Assembly: GCF_028401425.1 (NCBI RefSeq)
Contig: NZ_JAQOMS010000002.1
Span: forward strand, 3,782,001 to 3,846,000
DNA from: Psychrosphaera algicola
Lineage (GTDB): Bacteria; Pseudomonadota; Gammaproteobacteria; Enterobacterales; Alteromonadaceae
Length of the DNA: 64,000 nt
Direction: 5' to 3'
The notes under the pieces were generated by a model. It worked only from the letters and a program-made list of their open reading frames with translations, did not search any database and was not told the origin of the DNA. This document shows positions 10,500 through 21,428 of the stretch, one piece after another (the stretch's first letter is position 1; every line of letters starts with the position of its first letter). The translations under genes and the position numbers were made by a program.

Positions 10500-11733
10500 T
10501 TAAGTCTGTTCGCTTACCGTTTTTTTATAGGCGTTTATAGTCGCTACACGGCGTTCGGTTAGACGAGTTCTAATTTCTGGGCCTTGGTATCCCTCTGCTA
10601 TGACATCTTGAACATTGACTTCACCCCCGAGCACTAAACATTCAGCGAGGTAATCCGCTTGCGGATAGTCACGTTCTTCAAAACCTGTTCGTCCGCGCAT
10701 ATCGGCAGTACAAGCAAGTAAGAACTGCGAAAATCGTTCGGGTTTACGCCACGCGTCCATTTTATCAAACAGCTTCACTATGGTGTCTGCTCTTAACTCA
10801 TAAGCTCTGTGAGTATGGGTGTGATATTCACACATAAGTAAGGCTAACTCTTTGTATTCGTTAGGTACTTTTAATCGAGTGCAAAATGCTTTTAACGGTG
10901 TTAATCCAGTTTTTTCATGACCACGATGATGAGGCCACATCGACTCAGGTGTCAGACCTTTACCAAAGTCATGAACAAGGGCAGCAAAACGCGTTACCGG
11001 GCTTTTAGATAGCTTAGCGGACTGATCCACGACCAACATCGTATGAATACCAGTGTCAATTTCGGGGTGCCATTTTTCAGGATTAGGTACTCCCCAAAGT
11101 GCGGCTATCTCAGGCATTAACAGCGCAAGCGCACCACAATCCCTTAGGACATTAAAAAACACTGACGGCGATTGTTCATTAAGAGCTGAGGACATTTCCT
11201 GCCAAATACGTTCAGGAATTAAGGCGTCAAGCTCGCCAGTTTCAACCATAGTTTTCATTAATAACTGAGTTTCTAACGCTACGGTAAAACCTAAATGGTG
11301 GTAGCGGGCTGCAAACTTAGCGACTCGTAAAACTCGCAGTGGATCTTCGACAAATGCTGGAGATACATGGCGTAGGATCTTGTCTTTAACATCTTGTTGA
11401 CCGTTAAATGGGTCGATAATTGTGCCATCTTCAGCTTTTGCCATGGCATTTACCGTCAAGTCGCGTCGCTCTAAGTCTTGTTCGACACTAATATCCGGGG
11501 AAAAGTCACAAACAAATCCGGTATAACCTGAGCCTGATTTTTTTCAGTACGTGCAAGTGCATACTCATCTTGGGTTTTGGGGTGCAAAAGACGGGAAAGG
11601 ATTTACCAACTTGGTTAAATCCATTCGCCTCCATTTCAGCTATAGTCGCACCTGTAACTAGGTAGTCTTTATCTTTTATCGGGTACTTTAGAAGTTGGTC
11701 TCTTACAGCACCACCGACGAGGTAAGTTTTCAA
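10500..11733 (-). CDS. cca: CCA-adding tRNA nucleotidyltransferase, frameshifted
   Basis: This enzyme adds or repairs the 3' CCA of tRNAs. The corrected length is about 411 residues, the size of the multifunctional gammaproteobacterial enzyme with an HD domain. The N-terminus has YLVGGAVRDQLL and the catalytic DKDYLV carboxylates; then RRDLTVNAMA and EDPLRVLRVAKFAARY follow. The HD domain is visible in RFAALVHDFGKG and CEYHTHTHRAYEL. The frame breaks twice, near 11587-11590 (one T short on the coding strand, VFLHPKTQDE) and near 11538-11544 (one A short, TEKKSGSGYTG). Both are homopolymer-type losses. Confidence 0.94.
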
Positions 11734-11860
11734 ATTGACACCTTATAACAAATAGGTATTCGCCTTAGTATATTCTGTTATGATTGACCTGTCTTAATCA
11801 TTGTGATCAAAATTCTATTTTCAACACGACAATCAATAATTAACCAGATTAACATTTATT

Positions 11861-12781
11861 ATGTATTTACAACATTTTCACCTGTCGGCAGAACCATTTA
11901 ATATCGCGCCAAATCCAAGCATGTTATTTCCAAGCGATCGTCATCAGGAAGCTATAGGCTATTTGCAGCATGGACTCGCAGGTAATGGCGGATTTGTTAT
12001 GTTGACTGGAGAGGTTGGCACCGGAAAAACCATGGTCAGTCGAGCGGTTTTAGGGCAGTTAACAAACGATGTTAATGTCGCTTACATATTAAATCCAACG
12101 TTAAATAAATTACAATTATTACAAACGGTATGTGAAGCGTTTGAATTAACGATTAAGCATCAGGTCGACCACAAAGTATTATCGGATTTACTGCAGGACT
12201 TTTTGCTAAACCAATATAACAATGGAAAACGTTGCGTTTTGGTTATCGATGAGGCCCAGCATTTGTCTGTAGATGCATTGGAATTGTTACGGTTATTCAC
12301 CAATATCGAAACCAATGAACGCAAGTTGTTACAGATCATTTTAATCGGGCAACCTGAGTTACAGGAAAAGCTAAATAAACGGGAACTGCGACAACTCGCA
12401 CAACGCATTACCGCGCGTTATCATTTGTTACCGTTAACTGAATTTGAAACTTTTTTGTATATTAACCATCGAATAGCAACAGTTGGTGGCAATCGCCCTT
12501 TATTTGAAAAGCGGGCGATGAAACAAATATTTAAATTATCCGGTGGCACACCGAGAAAAATTAATTTATTGGCAGATAGAGCCTTGATGGGAGCATTTGC
12601 GCTGAATCAATCTCAAGTCAATTCTAAGATGGTAAAGCAAGCGGCGAACGAAGTGTTTGGTCAATACCAAAGCAACGATCCTAGTTCGACCTTATTGACT
12701 AAAAATGTAACCACAGCATTATTTATTTCTACACTTGTACTTGCGGTCCTCAGTACTGTGTTATTTGTGGGTAGGGCATAA
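11861..12781 (+). CDS. gspA: ExeA/GspA-type AAA ATPase
   Basis: A membrane ATPase of the ExeA/GspA family that, with GspB, helps assemble the type II secretin across peptidoglycan. The 306-residue intact protein starts MYLQHFHLSAEPFNIAPNPS and has Walker A GEVGTGKTMVSR (residues 50-61), Walker B VLVIDEAQH, sensor-like IGQPEL and one C-terminal membrane segment (TALFISTLVLAVLSTVLFVG). It is shorter than ExeA of Aeromonas and ends soon after the membrane segment, so a periplasmic peptidoglycan-binding part is absent. It resembles MshM too, but the adjoining gspB favours GspA. Confidence 0.85.
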   Translation: MYLQHFHLSAEPFNIAPNPSMLFPSDRHQEAIGYLQHGLAGNGGFVMLTGEVGTGKTMVSRAVLGQLTNDVNVAYILNPTLNKLQLLQTVCEAFELTIKHQVDHKVLSDLLQDFLLNQYNNGKRCVLVIDEAQHLSVDALELLRLFTNIETNERKLLQIILIGQPELQEKLNKRELRQLAQRITARYHLLPLTEFETFLYINHRIATVGGNRPLFEKRAMKQIFKLSGGTPRKINLLADRALMGAFALNQSQVNSKMVKQAANEVFGQYQSNDPSSTLLTKNVTTALFISTLVLAVLSTVLFVGRA

Positions 12782-12785
12782 TAAT

Positions 12786-13722
12786 ATGAGTTTTTATACA
12801 AAGCGTTGCTAAAAGATAGCGCTAAAAAAATCAAAATGAACAGGTTAATTTAACCGGAAATCCGGCGCAGGCTTCAATGTTTGCCCAGCCACAAACGACC
12901 TCAATACCGGCGGCGATATGGGCTTTAATTGGCGGCCTGTTATTAATTATTGGCTTACTCGGTGGTTATCTGCTGGGACAGACGCCAACCAATATTGTTC
13001 ATTCACAACAGGTGCCAAATGAGGTTCGAGATACCGGAACCGCGAATGATAGTGAAACTAATAAAATTGCGAGTACAGATAGCTTAACAGCACAAAATGA
13101 GAACCAATCCGAAGTTGCATCGCAAGCTCCCACTGAGGTTACGGCTCAAACCCCAAGTGCGGATGTGAGTGTGACAGCTAATTCGGTTGATGTGGCAAAC
13201 ACGGCACAATCTGTTGTGCAGGAGGAGCCGATAAAACAAATAGAAATAGGCAAAAATGAACAAGGCCAGTTGGTTACGTCAGTTACCGACGCAGTAAATC
13301 AGGCCACAAACGCGCCGACTGAGCGACAACAAGATGCGCTGACAACGGCAAATGATAACGACTTGCCTATTGCCGAAGTATCGGAAGACCTTAGATCGCA
13401 GTTTGCCATGGCGGTTGAAGCAACGGAAGAACTACCACTTAACTCTTATTCAGAGGTTAATATCTCTACCGGCTCAAGTCTAATGAGTATTCACGAATTA
13501 AGTGACGCAGAAAAAGCGGGGATACCACCACTTTATTACGGTATGCATATTTTTGCGACTGATCCAAATGAGAGGTGGGTTAAGATCAACAACCAAATTC
13601 TCAAAGAAGGTGACGACCTAATGCCGGGATTACGTTTATTGGAAATTCGTCAGGATTTAGTCGTTTGGGAAACTCATTTCATCCGCTTTATGCAAGAGGC
13701 ATTAGATGACTTTGCTGGATGA
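12786..13722 (+). CDS. gspB: Type II secretion assembly protein GspB, frameshifted
   Basis: Partner of the upstream ATPase, starting 5 bases after its stop. The corrected product is about 312 residues: MSFLYKALLKDSAKK at the N-terminus, one membrane helix (AIWALIGGLLLIIGLLGGYLL), a long low-complexity periplasmic linker rich in T, Q, N and V, and the C-terminal T2SSB domain (PPLYYGMHIFATDPNERWVK, then INNQILKEGDDLMPGLRL). The frame breaks near 12789-12796 (T run) and 12820-12827 (A run), each one base short; in the first the start codon ATGAGTTTTT sits directly in front of the run. No other type II secretion genes are nearby. Confidence 0.85.
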
Positions 13723-13838
13723 TTTAGGTTAGGGTATGTAACGGTTGAGTATTTCGTTTTTTGTTCATTTAAATGAAATACTCTCTGGGTGTTTTAAATA
13801 CAATACTGACAAATTTGAGCAAATAGTCTTTATCTAAA

Positions 13839-15004
13839 TCAAAGGTAGTTTTCAGCAAATATACCTATTTTATTACCGTAAAATAGACCAGAAATGACTT
13901 CAGATGGATTGTTCGAAAGGTCAAGATTCTTTGCTTCAACATGATGCCCCATTTTATCGTTATAAATTACTTTAACATTTGGGTGAACACTTGAAATTCC
14001 ACGGTCTAAAACCAAGCCAACTTTACCACTGCTTAATTTGACCAAAGTACCCGGTGGGTAAACGCCGATACACTTAATAAATCGTTGTAACAACTCAAAG
14101 TCGAATTGCTTTTCAAGTTGTAACATTCGTCTAAATGCCTGCAATACACCATAAGGTTTACCGTTGTCACCAACCCGCGTCATGCGGTCAAATTCATCAA
14201 TAATACAAAATAGACGGACACCATCATTAAGATCGGTAAGTTTCTGACCGGTAGGGTAGCCAGAACCGTCTAAACGTTCATGGTGTTGTTCAATTATTTC
14301 GATGGTTTCTTGAGTTAAGCTACCAACAAATTCAGCGATATTAATGCCATTTTGAACGTGTTCAGGTTTAACAAATTCATCTTTCATCCGTTGCTGTTCG
14401 GTCAGGTCATGCATGTTCGGTTGTTGGATGGATTGTGACATCTGTAACTTGCCTATGTCATGTAACAAGGCACCAACTACCCAGTTTTGTGCAACGTCTG
14501 CAGGCCACTCTAAACTGCGTAAAGTGGCAGAAAAATAAGCCGCGCAGCGGAGTGCATGGCCAAGTTGAAAATCTTTGTAGTACGTTACCCGCACTAAGCT
14601 TAAAACCGCGGCAGAATTGCGGTAGCTAGATGAAATAAATTCCATCGCGGCAAAGTGCAATAATGTCGCATCAATTAAATCATTATGCCTAATTAACTCA
14701 AAGGCCTTACTCAATTCCTTTGTTAATCGGTTTACGGCTTTTTTGCCGCGTCTAATTCTTGGTTAAAGGGGACATGGCCTAAATTGTCTTTAATGGATAG
14801 AGCGTCATCATTTTTGCTTTTAAGATGTTTCTCTTCGTTTATAACTACGGAAACAATACCCTTAGCAATAAGTTCATTAATTGCAATTTGAGTCCTAACC
14901 CAACCGGAAGCCGATACTCGCATATGACCAAGTTGTTGAGAAATATCTACAACAAATTGACCAGGTTTGAGCTGGGTTACCGGGATTCGCTTTAAATTGG
15001 GCAT
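13839..15004 (-). CDS. HD-GYP domain protein (second of tandem pair), frameshifted
   Basis: A probable cyclic-di-GMP phosphodiesterase. The corrected protein is about 388 residues: an N-terminal DUF3391 segment (MPNLKRIPVTQLKPGQFVVD) and an HD-GYP domain with ALLHDIGKL and QHHERLDGSGYP. Key metal ligands and the GYP motif are present. The frame breaks at 14742-14747, where one A is missing in the coding-strand run (DAAKKAVNRL). It follows another HD-GYP gene of the same architecture by 16 bases, so they are likely one transcript and arose by duplication, although the sequences have diverged clearly. Confidence 0.88.
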
Positions 15005-15020
15005 TTAGTTCTTTCTTCCG

Positions 15021-16230
15021 TTAGGGTAGCAAAACTTGTTTGAAAAACTTTATCATATCGATGTTAAAATCGTCAGGTTTAACGCTACGTTCTATCTCAT
15101 CATTTATATTCGAAGCCGACAAATTAACGACTCGAGGTTCTATATGGCTCTTGTTCGTTAAACTATAAAAAACGTTTACTTCTGGGCACAATGGATTAAT
15201 AAAATTAGATTTAATTACAACGCCAAGTTTATTGCTTTTTAGTTTAACTAATGTGCCAATAGGATGGATCCCCATGCAACTAATAAATTCAGTGACTAGT
15301 TCTTCATCAAAAGAGTCACCACTTTCAGCTCTTAATATTTTGAATGCCGTTATTGGATTTCGCGCCTTTTGATAACAACGATCCGCAGTAATCGCGTCGT
15401 AGGTATCAACAATCGTTATCATTCTTGCATAGGAGCTCAGCTCATCTGCAATTTTAAAGTTTGGATAACCCGTACCGTCAAGTTTTTCGTGATGATCTCG
15501 AACAACTTCCAAGCTAATGGGGTCAAGTTCTCCCGACCGTTTCAGTACTTCATAACCTAACGTGACATGACTGCGCATGATGTCCATTTCTTCATCAGTT
15601 AGACGACTAGGTTTATTTAGAACAGAGTCTGGGATACCGATCTTACCTAAATCGTGCAGTAAAGCCCCGGTTGCCAACGCATGAATTACGTCTCGGTCTA
15701 ATCCAAGGTGACGGGCAAAAATGGTCATTACAATTGAGACATTGACTGAATGTTCGATAAGGTAACTATCTTTCTCACGCATTCTTGTCATACACGCAAG
15801 CGCATCTTGATTTCGAAATACAGAGTCGATAAATCCGTCAGCGACTTCTTTCATGGCGACGGTATCAATCGGCTTGCCAGCCTTCATATTGTCAAAAGCT
15901 TGCAACTGAATGTTCTTTGCAGTGCTATATAGTGTTGCGGCACGGCCTAGCTCTTGTGTAAAACCAGCGGTTGGGGTTTTATCGACTTTTTTAAGATTAT
16001 TTTCAGGTACGACAGGTTCTAATTCTGGAAGAGGTTCGCGTTGTTTTGGTTGCAACGTTTTGGCTAAATCGACAATAACTCGTTCTACTTTTTTGTCCTT
16101 GAGCATGTCAATTGCACGCTGAGTTCCGAACATAACCCTGAGACTTAATTTTTACTTTACCCGCTTGTTGTGTAACTTCGACCACAAACATGCCGAGTTT
16201 TAGATTTGAAATTGAAATTTCTTTCTTCAT
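15021..16230 (-). CDS. HD-GYP domain protein (first of tandem pair), frameshifted
   Basis: A probable cyclic-di-GMP phosphodiesterase of about 402 residues. It begins MKKEISISNLKLGMFVVEV (DUF3391) and has a canonical HD-GYP domain: SVNVSIVMTIFARHLGL, ALLHDLGKIGIPDSVLNKP, the DHHEKLDGTGYP motif and the TIVDTYDAITADRCY segment. The frame breaks near 16127-16131 in GYVRTQRAID, where one extra base is present (CGGAAC for CGAAC); this is not a homopolymer loss. A reiterated TATTTT tract lies just upstream of the start (about 16236-16262). Divergent from hisS. Confidence 0.9.
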
Positions 16231-16421
16231 AAGAATATTTTTATTTTTATTTTTATATTTTTGTTAATTATCTTTAAATTAGCAGAACATTTGCGAAAAC
16301 CCCATGCAAATAATCAAATTATAGGTGATTTGCAACATATAACCGAGCTTGGCAATTTACCTTGACCAATAAAGTCCCTATAATGCGAGCCTATTTTTAT
16401 ACAAACGGGTATTTTTAAGAC

Positions 16422-17706
16422 GTGTCTAAACCTATTCAAGCCATTCGCGGAATGAACGATTGTTTACCAAATGAAACAGCACAGTGGCAGCAAGTTGAAG
16501 AAGTTATCAGGAAAACAGTAGCCAGTTATGGATACTCAGAAATTCGTTTTCCAATTGTTGAGTTTACCGACTTATTTAAACGGTCTGTCGGCGAAGTAAC
16601 AGACATCGTTGAAAAAGAAATGTATACCTTTGAAGACCGCAATGGTGACTCTTTGAGTTTGCGTCCGGAAGGCACAGCAGTATGTGTTCGGGCGGCAAAT
16701 CAAGGCGCATTATTATACAACCAGCAACAACGTTTATGGTATCAAGGTCCAATGTTCCGTCACGAGCGTCCACAAAAAGGTCGCTATCGTCAATTCCACC
16801 AATTTGGTGTTGAAGCGTACGGGTTTGAAGGTCCAGACATGGATGCTGAAGTTATTATGCTTTCAGCTCGCTTATGGCAAGCATTTGGTATTACTGAGCA
16901 TTTACGCTTAGAGATAAACTCACTTGGTTCTAATGAAGCGCGAGCAGACTATATTCGTGCGTTAGTAGAGTATTTAGAACAACATAAAGACAAGTTAGAT
17001 GAAGATAGTTTACGCCGACTCGGAACTAATCCGATGCGTATCCTCGACAGCAAAAATTCGGATGTACAGGCGGTTTTAGAAGCTGCACCTGTGCTGTCTG
17101 AATACTTAGATGAAGAATCAAAAACCATGTTCGTCGAGTTGCAACAACGACTTGACGCTGTGGGAATTAAATACGTCATTAATGAAAAATTAGTGCGCGG
17201 CTTAGATTATTACAACCGTACCGTGTTTGAATGGGTCACTGAGAGCTTAGGTTCACAAGGTACCGTTTTAGCGGGTGGTCGATACGATGGCTTAGTTGAG
17301 CAACTTGGTGGTAAAGCAACCTCATAGTGTTGGTTTTGCCATGGGAATTGAAAGGTTTGTATTATTATTGCAAACTCTTGACGTTTTAAAGGAACCAACT
17401 TCAACAGCTGATGTCTATATGGTCGCAGTTGGCGCAGGAACCGATATGAAATCGGTTGAACTTGCAGAAGTGTTGCGAACTGAAGTTGACGGTATTCGCG
17501 TTGTTAGCCATTGCGGCGGCGGAAACTTTAAGAAACAAATGAAACGGGCCGACAAAGTTGGTGCCAGTCTTGCCATTATTTTAGGTGAAGACGAACTGAA
17601 TAATAAGCAGGTTACGGTGAAAAACCTACGCCAACATGGCGAGCAAGAAACCGTAGCTTGGGAACAATTAGCAGCACGTGTAAGTGCGATTCTTGAATTA
17701 GATTGA
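16422..17706 (+). CDS. hisS: Histidine--tRNA ligase, frameshifted
   Basis: Charges tRNA-His. The corrected product is about 427 residues. Motif 2 is seen as MFRHERPQKGRYRQFHQFG, with the histidine-binding motifs GLDYYNRTVFEW and GGRYDGL, and the C-terminal anticodon-binding domain follows (VYMVAVGAG through the end). The start is GTG at 16422 (M-SKPIQAIRGMNDCLP). The frame breaks near 17320, where GCAACCTCAT has one C more than the THSVGFAMG reading allows. It heads the conserved hisS-yfgM-bamB-der cluster. Confidence 0.96.
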
Positions 17707-17750
17707 GAGCGAGCTCACGTAGCCGCTGTAGTACAAAATAAGAGGTTGTA

Positions 17751-18389
17751 ATGGAAATTTACTCTACAGAAGAACAACAAGTCGAAGCAATTAAGAAGTA
17801 TTGGCACGACAATGGTACTCAAATTATCGTAGGTGCACTTTTAGGTTTAGGTGGCTTTTTTGCTTGGAATCAATATGTAGATTCTAAAATAGAAGCGCAA
17901 GAAGCAGCATCAGCGGCTTATGACCAATTTATTGAAAAGTCGGATTCAGCGGACGCAAATTTATCTAGCGAACTACAACAGTTTGTTGATGCTCATGGTG
18001 AATCGGGTTATGCCATCTTTGTTAATTTAGTGGCTGCGAGAAAATCAGTTGAAGATAACAAATTTGAACAAGCGTTGTCTGAATTGTCAGCAGCAGCAAA
18101 GTTAACAACTGATCAAACGTTGAGCGGTCTAATCGCGACTCGTATTGCCCGTGTAAACATTGAGCTTAAGCAATATGATGCAGCGTTAACGACACTGAAT
18201 GCAATTAAAGACGAAGGTTATAAATCTCGTGTTGCAGAATTGAAAGGCGATGTTTATCTTGCACAAGGCAACGCCGACAAAGCGCGTGTAGAATATCAAG
18301 CAGCTGCAGATGCAGGTGGTTTGACAGGTAACACGTTGTTAAAAATGAAATTGGATGATCTTGCACTTTCTTCTGAAGTTAAGGGCTAG
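17751..18389 (+). CDS. yfgM: YfgM family inner-membrane TPR protein
   Basis: A 212-residue protein anchored by one helix near residues 21-40 (TQIIVGALLGLGGFFAW) with a periplasmic tetratricopeptide-like domain. YfgM in E. coli associates with SecYEG and the PpiD chaperone. The N-terminus EIYSTEEQQVEAIKKYWHDN is family-typical. The frame is intact and it ends at a true TAG stop. It lies between hisS and bamB, the standard gammaproteobacterial position, which supports the assignment. Confidence 0.92.
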   Translation: MEIYSTEEQQVEAIKKYWHDNGTQIIVGALLGLGGFFAWNQYVDSKIEAQEAASAAYDQFIEKSDSADANLSSELQQFVDAHGESGYAIFVNLVAARKSVEDNKFEQALSELSAAAKLTTDQTLSGLIATRIARVNIELKQYDAALTTLNAIKDEGYKSRVAELKGDVYLAQGNADKARVEYQAAADAGGLTGNTLLKMKLDDLALSSEVKG

Positions 18390-18398
18390 TACGCACTT

Positions 18399-19683
18399 AT
18401 GGCAATATTATCAAACAGCCTATTGAGGCATTACAATCCACTTAAAATCGTTGCAACGGCTGTTTGTGTTGCTTCGTTATTAGTTGGTTGTGAAAGCACT
18501 GAAGAAAACGAAGAGCTTCGTATAGCCGAACTTAAACCGTTTAACATTACACGTCATGTGGAAGTTGAATGGCGCGAACATCCGGGAGATGGGGTTGAAA
18601 ATTACTTTAGTAATTTACGTCCAGCGGTAACGGAAGAGCGCATTTTCACGGCGAGCCGTGATGGCGAAGTGATTGCATTGTCTGCTAAAGATGGTGACGA
18701 AATTTGGCGCACAGACACACGGAAAAAACCACCTACATGGTGGACTAAAATTCGTATGAAATCTGTACCAAGTGCGAAGTTAAGTGGTGGTATCACTGCG
18801 GCTTATAACAATCTCTATATTGGTACTGAGAACGGTGATGTAATTGCCTTAAGCCAAGAAACTGGCGAAGTGCTTTGGCAGACCCGAGTGACTGGTGAAG
18901 TTATTGCAGCACCAGTACTGGGGAGAGGGTTGGATAACCGTTTCTACGACATCGGGACATGTGTCTGCTTTACATCCTGACTCTGGTGAAATTCGCTGGG
19001 AAGCTGAAACTGACACTCCGGCACTGACCTTGCGTGGTACTTCTACACCTTCGGTTACCGGTGGTGGTGTTTTAGTTGGTACTGCAACTGGTAAATTAAA
19101 AGTCTTTATTTTAGATGGTGGCATTCCTGCGTGGGAAGCTGTTATTGGTAAGTCAAAAGGCACGACAGAGCTTGAGAAGCTAATTGATGCGGACAGTCAG
19201 CCAATCGTTGCTAATCAAGTGGCCTATGCAGTTGCATACAATGGCAACCTTGCTGCTGTAGATGTTTTGTCTGGTCGTATTTTGTGGCAACGTGAATATT
19301 CGTCTTATCGTAATTTAACATATGACAATGACATGTTGTATTTGACTGATGCGAAGGGAAATATCGTTGCAGTAGATGCAAAAAACGGTATTGAAAAATG
19401 GACTCAATCTGAATTTTATAATCGCCGTTTAACTCAACCTGTAGTCTACAAAGACACGTTAGTAGTGGGCGACTATGAAGGCTACTTTCACTTTGTCGAT
19501 AAAAAGACGGGTGAGTTAGTCTCTAGATTTAAGTTAGACGACATCGATTATTCAGCTGTACGTTGGTTTATTAGCTGGTTTACGTCGGAAGACCGAACAG
19601 CTTATACAGCACCAGTGGTACGCGGTGATTTATTATATATCCAAACTCGAGATGGCGAAGTTACAGCATTACGACTACCGTAA
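18399..19683 (+). CDS. bamB: Outer-membrane assembly lipoprotein BamB, frameshifted
   Basis: BamB is the eight-bladed PQQ-like propeller lipoprotein of the BAM complex that inserts outer-membrane proteins. The corrected length is about 427 residues. It has a lipobox (VASLLVGCES) and repeated propeller signatures such as GEVIALSAKDGDEIWR, GDVIALSQETGEVLWQ and GNLAAVDVLSGRILWQ, ending in GDLLYIQTRDGEVTAL. The frame breaks at 18920-18923, where a G run is one base too long (APVLGEGWITV). It is between yfgM and der. Confidence 0.95.
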
Positions 19684-19703
19684 TAGTAAGCCATTGATAT
19701 TTG

Positions 19704-19745
19704 GGCTTTGCTGTTCAATTTGAACTGCAGAGCCTTTTTTGTTTT
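19704..19745 (+). terminator. Terminator between bamB and der
   Basis: A long imperfect hairpin (GGCTTTGCTGTTCA / TGAACTGCAGAGCC) is followed by TTTTTTGTTTTT. It lies 50 bases before der, so der probably has its own promoter or depends on readthrough. Confidence 0.7.
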
Positions 19746-19793
19746 TAGAATTATCAGTTTTGGCATTGTGCCAAACAAATTTGAGGTAAACCC

Positions 19794-21310
19794 ATGCTTC
19801 CTGTGGTGGCACTAGTTGGACGACCAAACGTCGGAAAATCAACCCTATTTAACCGTCTGACAAAAACACGCGATGCGCTTGTCGCAGATTTTCCTAGCTT
19901 AACTCGTGATAGACGTTACGGCCAAGCTGCGCATATGGAAAGCAACTTTATTGTGGTTGATACCGGTGGTATAGACGGCACAGAAGAAGGGATTGACGTC
20001 GAAATGGCTGAGCAGTCGCTGATTGCGATTGAAGAAGCTGACGTTGTGTTATTTATGGTTGACGCTCGAGCTGGATTAACCGCTGCAGATCAAGCAATTG
20101 CTGAGCATTTACGTAAGAAAAATAAACCTACTTTTATCGCTGCCAACAAAATTGATGGCATCGACGGCGATTCGTATAGCGCTGAATTTTACGGATTAGC
20201 AATGGGTGATGTATATCAAATCGCCGCCGCCCATGGACGCGGTATTTCGCAATTGTTAGATCTTGCATTAATGCCAATTGTCGAACGCCTTGCAAACGAA
20301 TTTGAAGAGCAAATGGGCCTTATCGATGCGTCGGCTGTTGAGTCTGGTGATTATGAGTTTGCTGAACCTGAGTATGACGAAAATGGCGAAATCATTGATA
20401 CTAATGATGAAGACGCTATCCCGTTTGAAGACCTCCCTATTAAATTTGCAATTATTGGTCGCCCGAATGTAGGTAAGTCAACGCTGACTAACCGTATGTT
20501 AGGTGAAGAACGTGTTGTTGTTTATGATATGCCTATGGTACGACTCGTGATTCAGTTTATATACCAATGGCCCGAAATGACCAAGATTACGTGATAATTG
20601 ATACCGCAGGGGTTCGTCGACGTGGACGTATTACTCAATCTGTTGAAAAATTCTCTGTGGTCAAAACGCTGCAAGCAATTGAAGATGCAAACGTTGTATT
20701 GTTGCTATTAGATGCCCGTGAAGGTATTTCAGATCAAGATCTCAGTTTATTAGGCTTTGCGTTAAATGCGGGTCGTTCAATTGTTATTGCCGTGAATAAG
20801 TGGGATGGCTTAGATAAAAGTGACAAAGAAGAAGTTAAACGCGAACTTGATCGCCGCTTAGGATTCATCGACTTTGCACGACTTCACTTTATCTCTGCAT
20901 TGCATGGTACTGGGGTTGGTCATTTGTATGAATCAATTGATGAAGCGTATAAAAGTGCGACTAAACGTATTTCGACATCAATGGTGACTCGCATCATGAA
21001 AATGGCGCAGGATGACCATCAGCCACCAATGATCCGTGGCCGTCGTATTAAGCTTAAATATGCCCATGCCGGTGGTTATAATCCACCGCGGATAGTTATC
21101 CACGGCAACCAAGTAAAAGACTTGCCTGACAGCTACAAACGCTATCTTATGAATTATTATCGTAAAGCCCTAGATGTAATGGGGACACCGATAAAAATTG
21201 AGTTTAGAGAAGGTGAAAACCCGTTTGAAGATAAAAAACCGAAAGCAAAAACTTTGTCGCAACAGAGACAAGCGGGCGGATTTATTAAACGTCACAGCAG
21301 AAGAACTTAA
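19794..21310 (+). CDS. der: Ribosome-associated GTPase Der, frameshifted
   Basis: Der (EngA) is an essential GTPase with two tandem G domains and a KH-like C-terminal domain that acts in 50S subunit maturation. Both P-loops are visible (GRPNVGKSTLFN and GRPNVGKSTLTN), with DTGGIDG and DTAGVRRRG as G3 and NKIDG and NKWDG as G4. An acidic linker joins the domains. The corrected length is about 504 residues. The frame breaks at 20532-20538, where the DNA reads CCTATGG but the invariant switch I sequence DMPGTTRD needs CCTGG; a 2-base insertion sits exactly inside a CCTGG motif. Confidence 0.96.
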
Positions 21311-21325
21311 TTTTGACGTGATTTG

Positions 21326-21388
21326 GTTTGGATCCGCTACGTAAAGTGGTTGGATCCAAATCATTGAAGTGCTATTCTCAAAGCACTT
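21326..21388. repeat. Inverted repeats between der and the M23 endopeptidase
   Basis: TTTGGATCC and GGATCCAAA (21326-21334 and 21351-21359) form a stem, and a second small hairpin AAGTGCT/AGCACTT follows. There is no T run after them, so their role as terminators is uncertain. Confidence 0.4.
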
Positions 21389-21428
21389 TGGTACATGTGA
21401 GAGTACATTTCATTTAGAAATGTGAGTT

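Noticed and set aside
16236..16262. TATTTT repeats upstream of the HD-GYP gene as a phase-variable tract
   Set aside because: The units are imperfect and the region is simply T-rich; too weak compared with the perfect heptamer at 34582.
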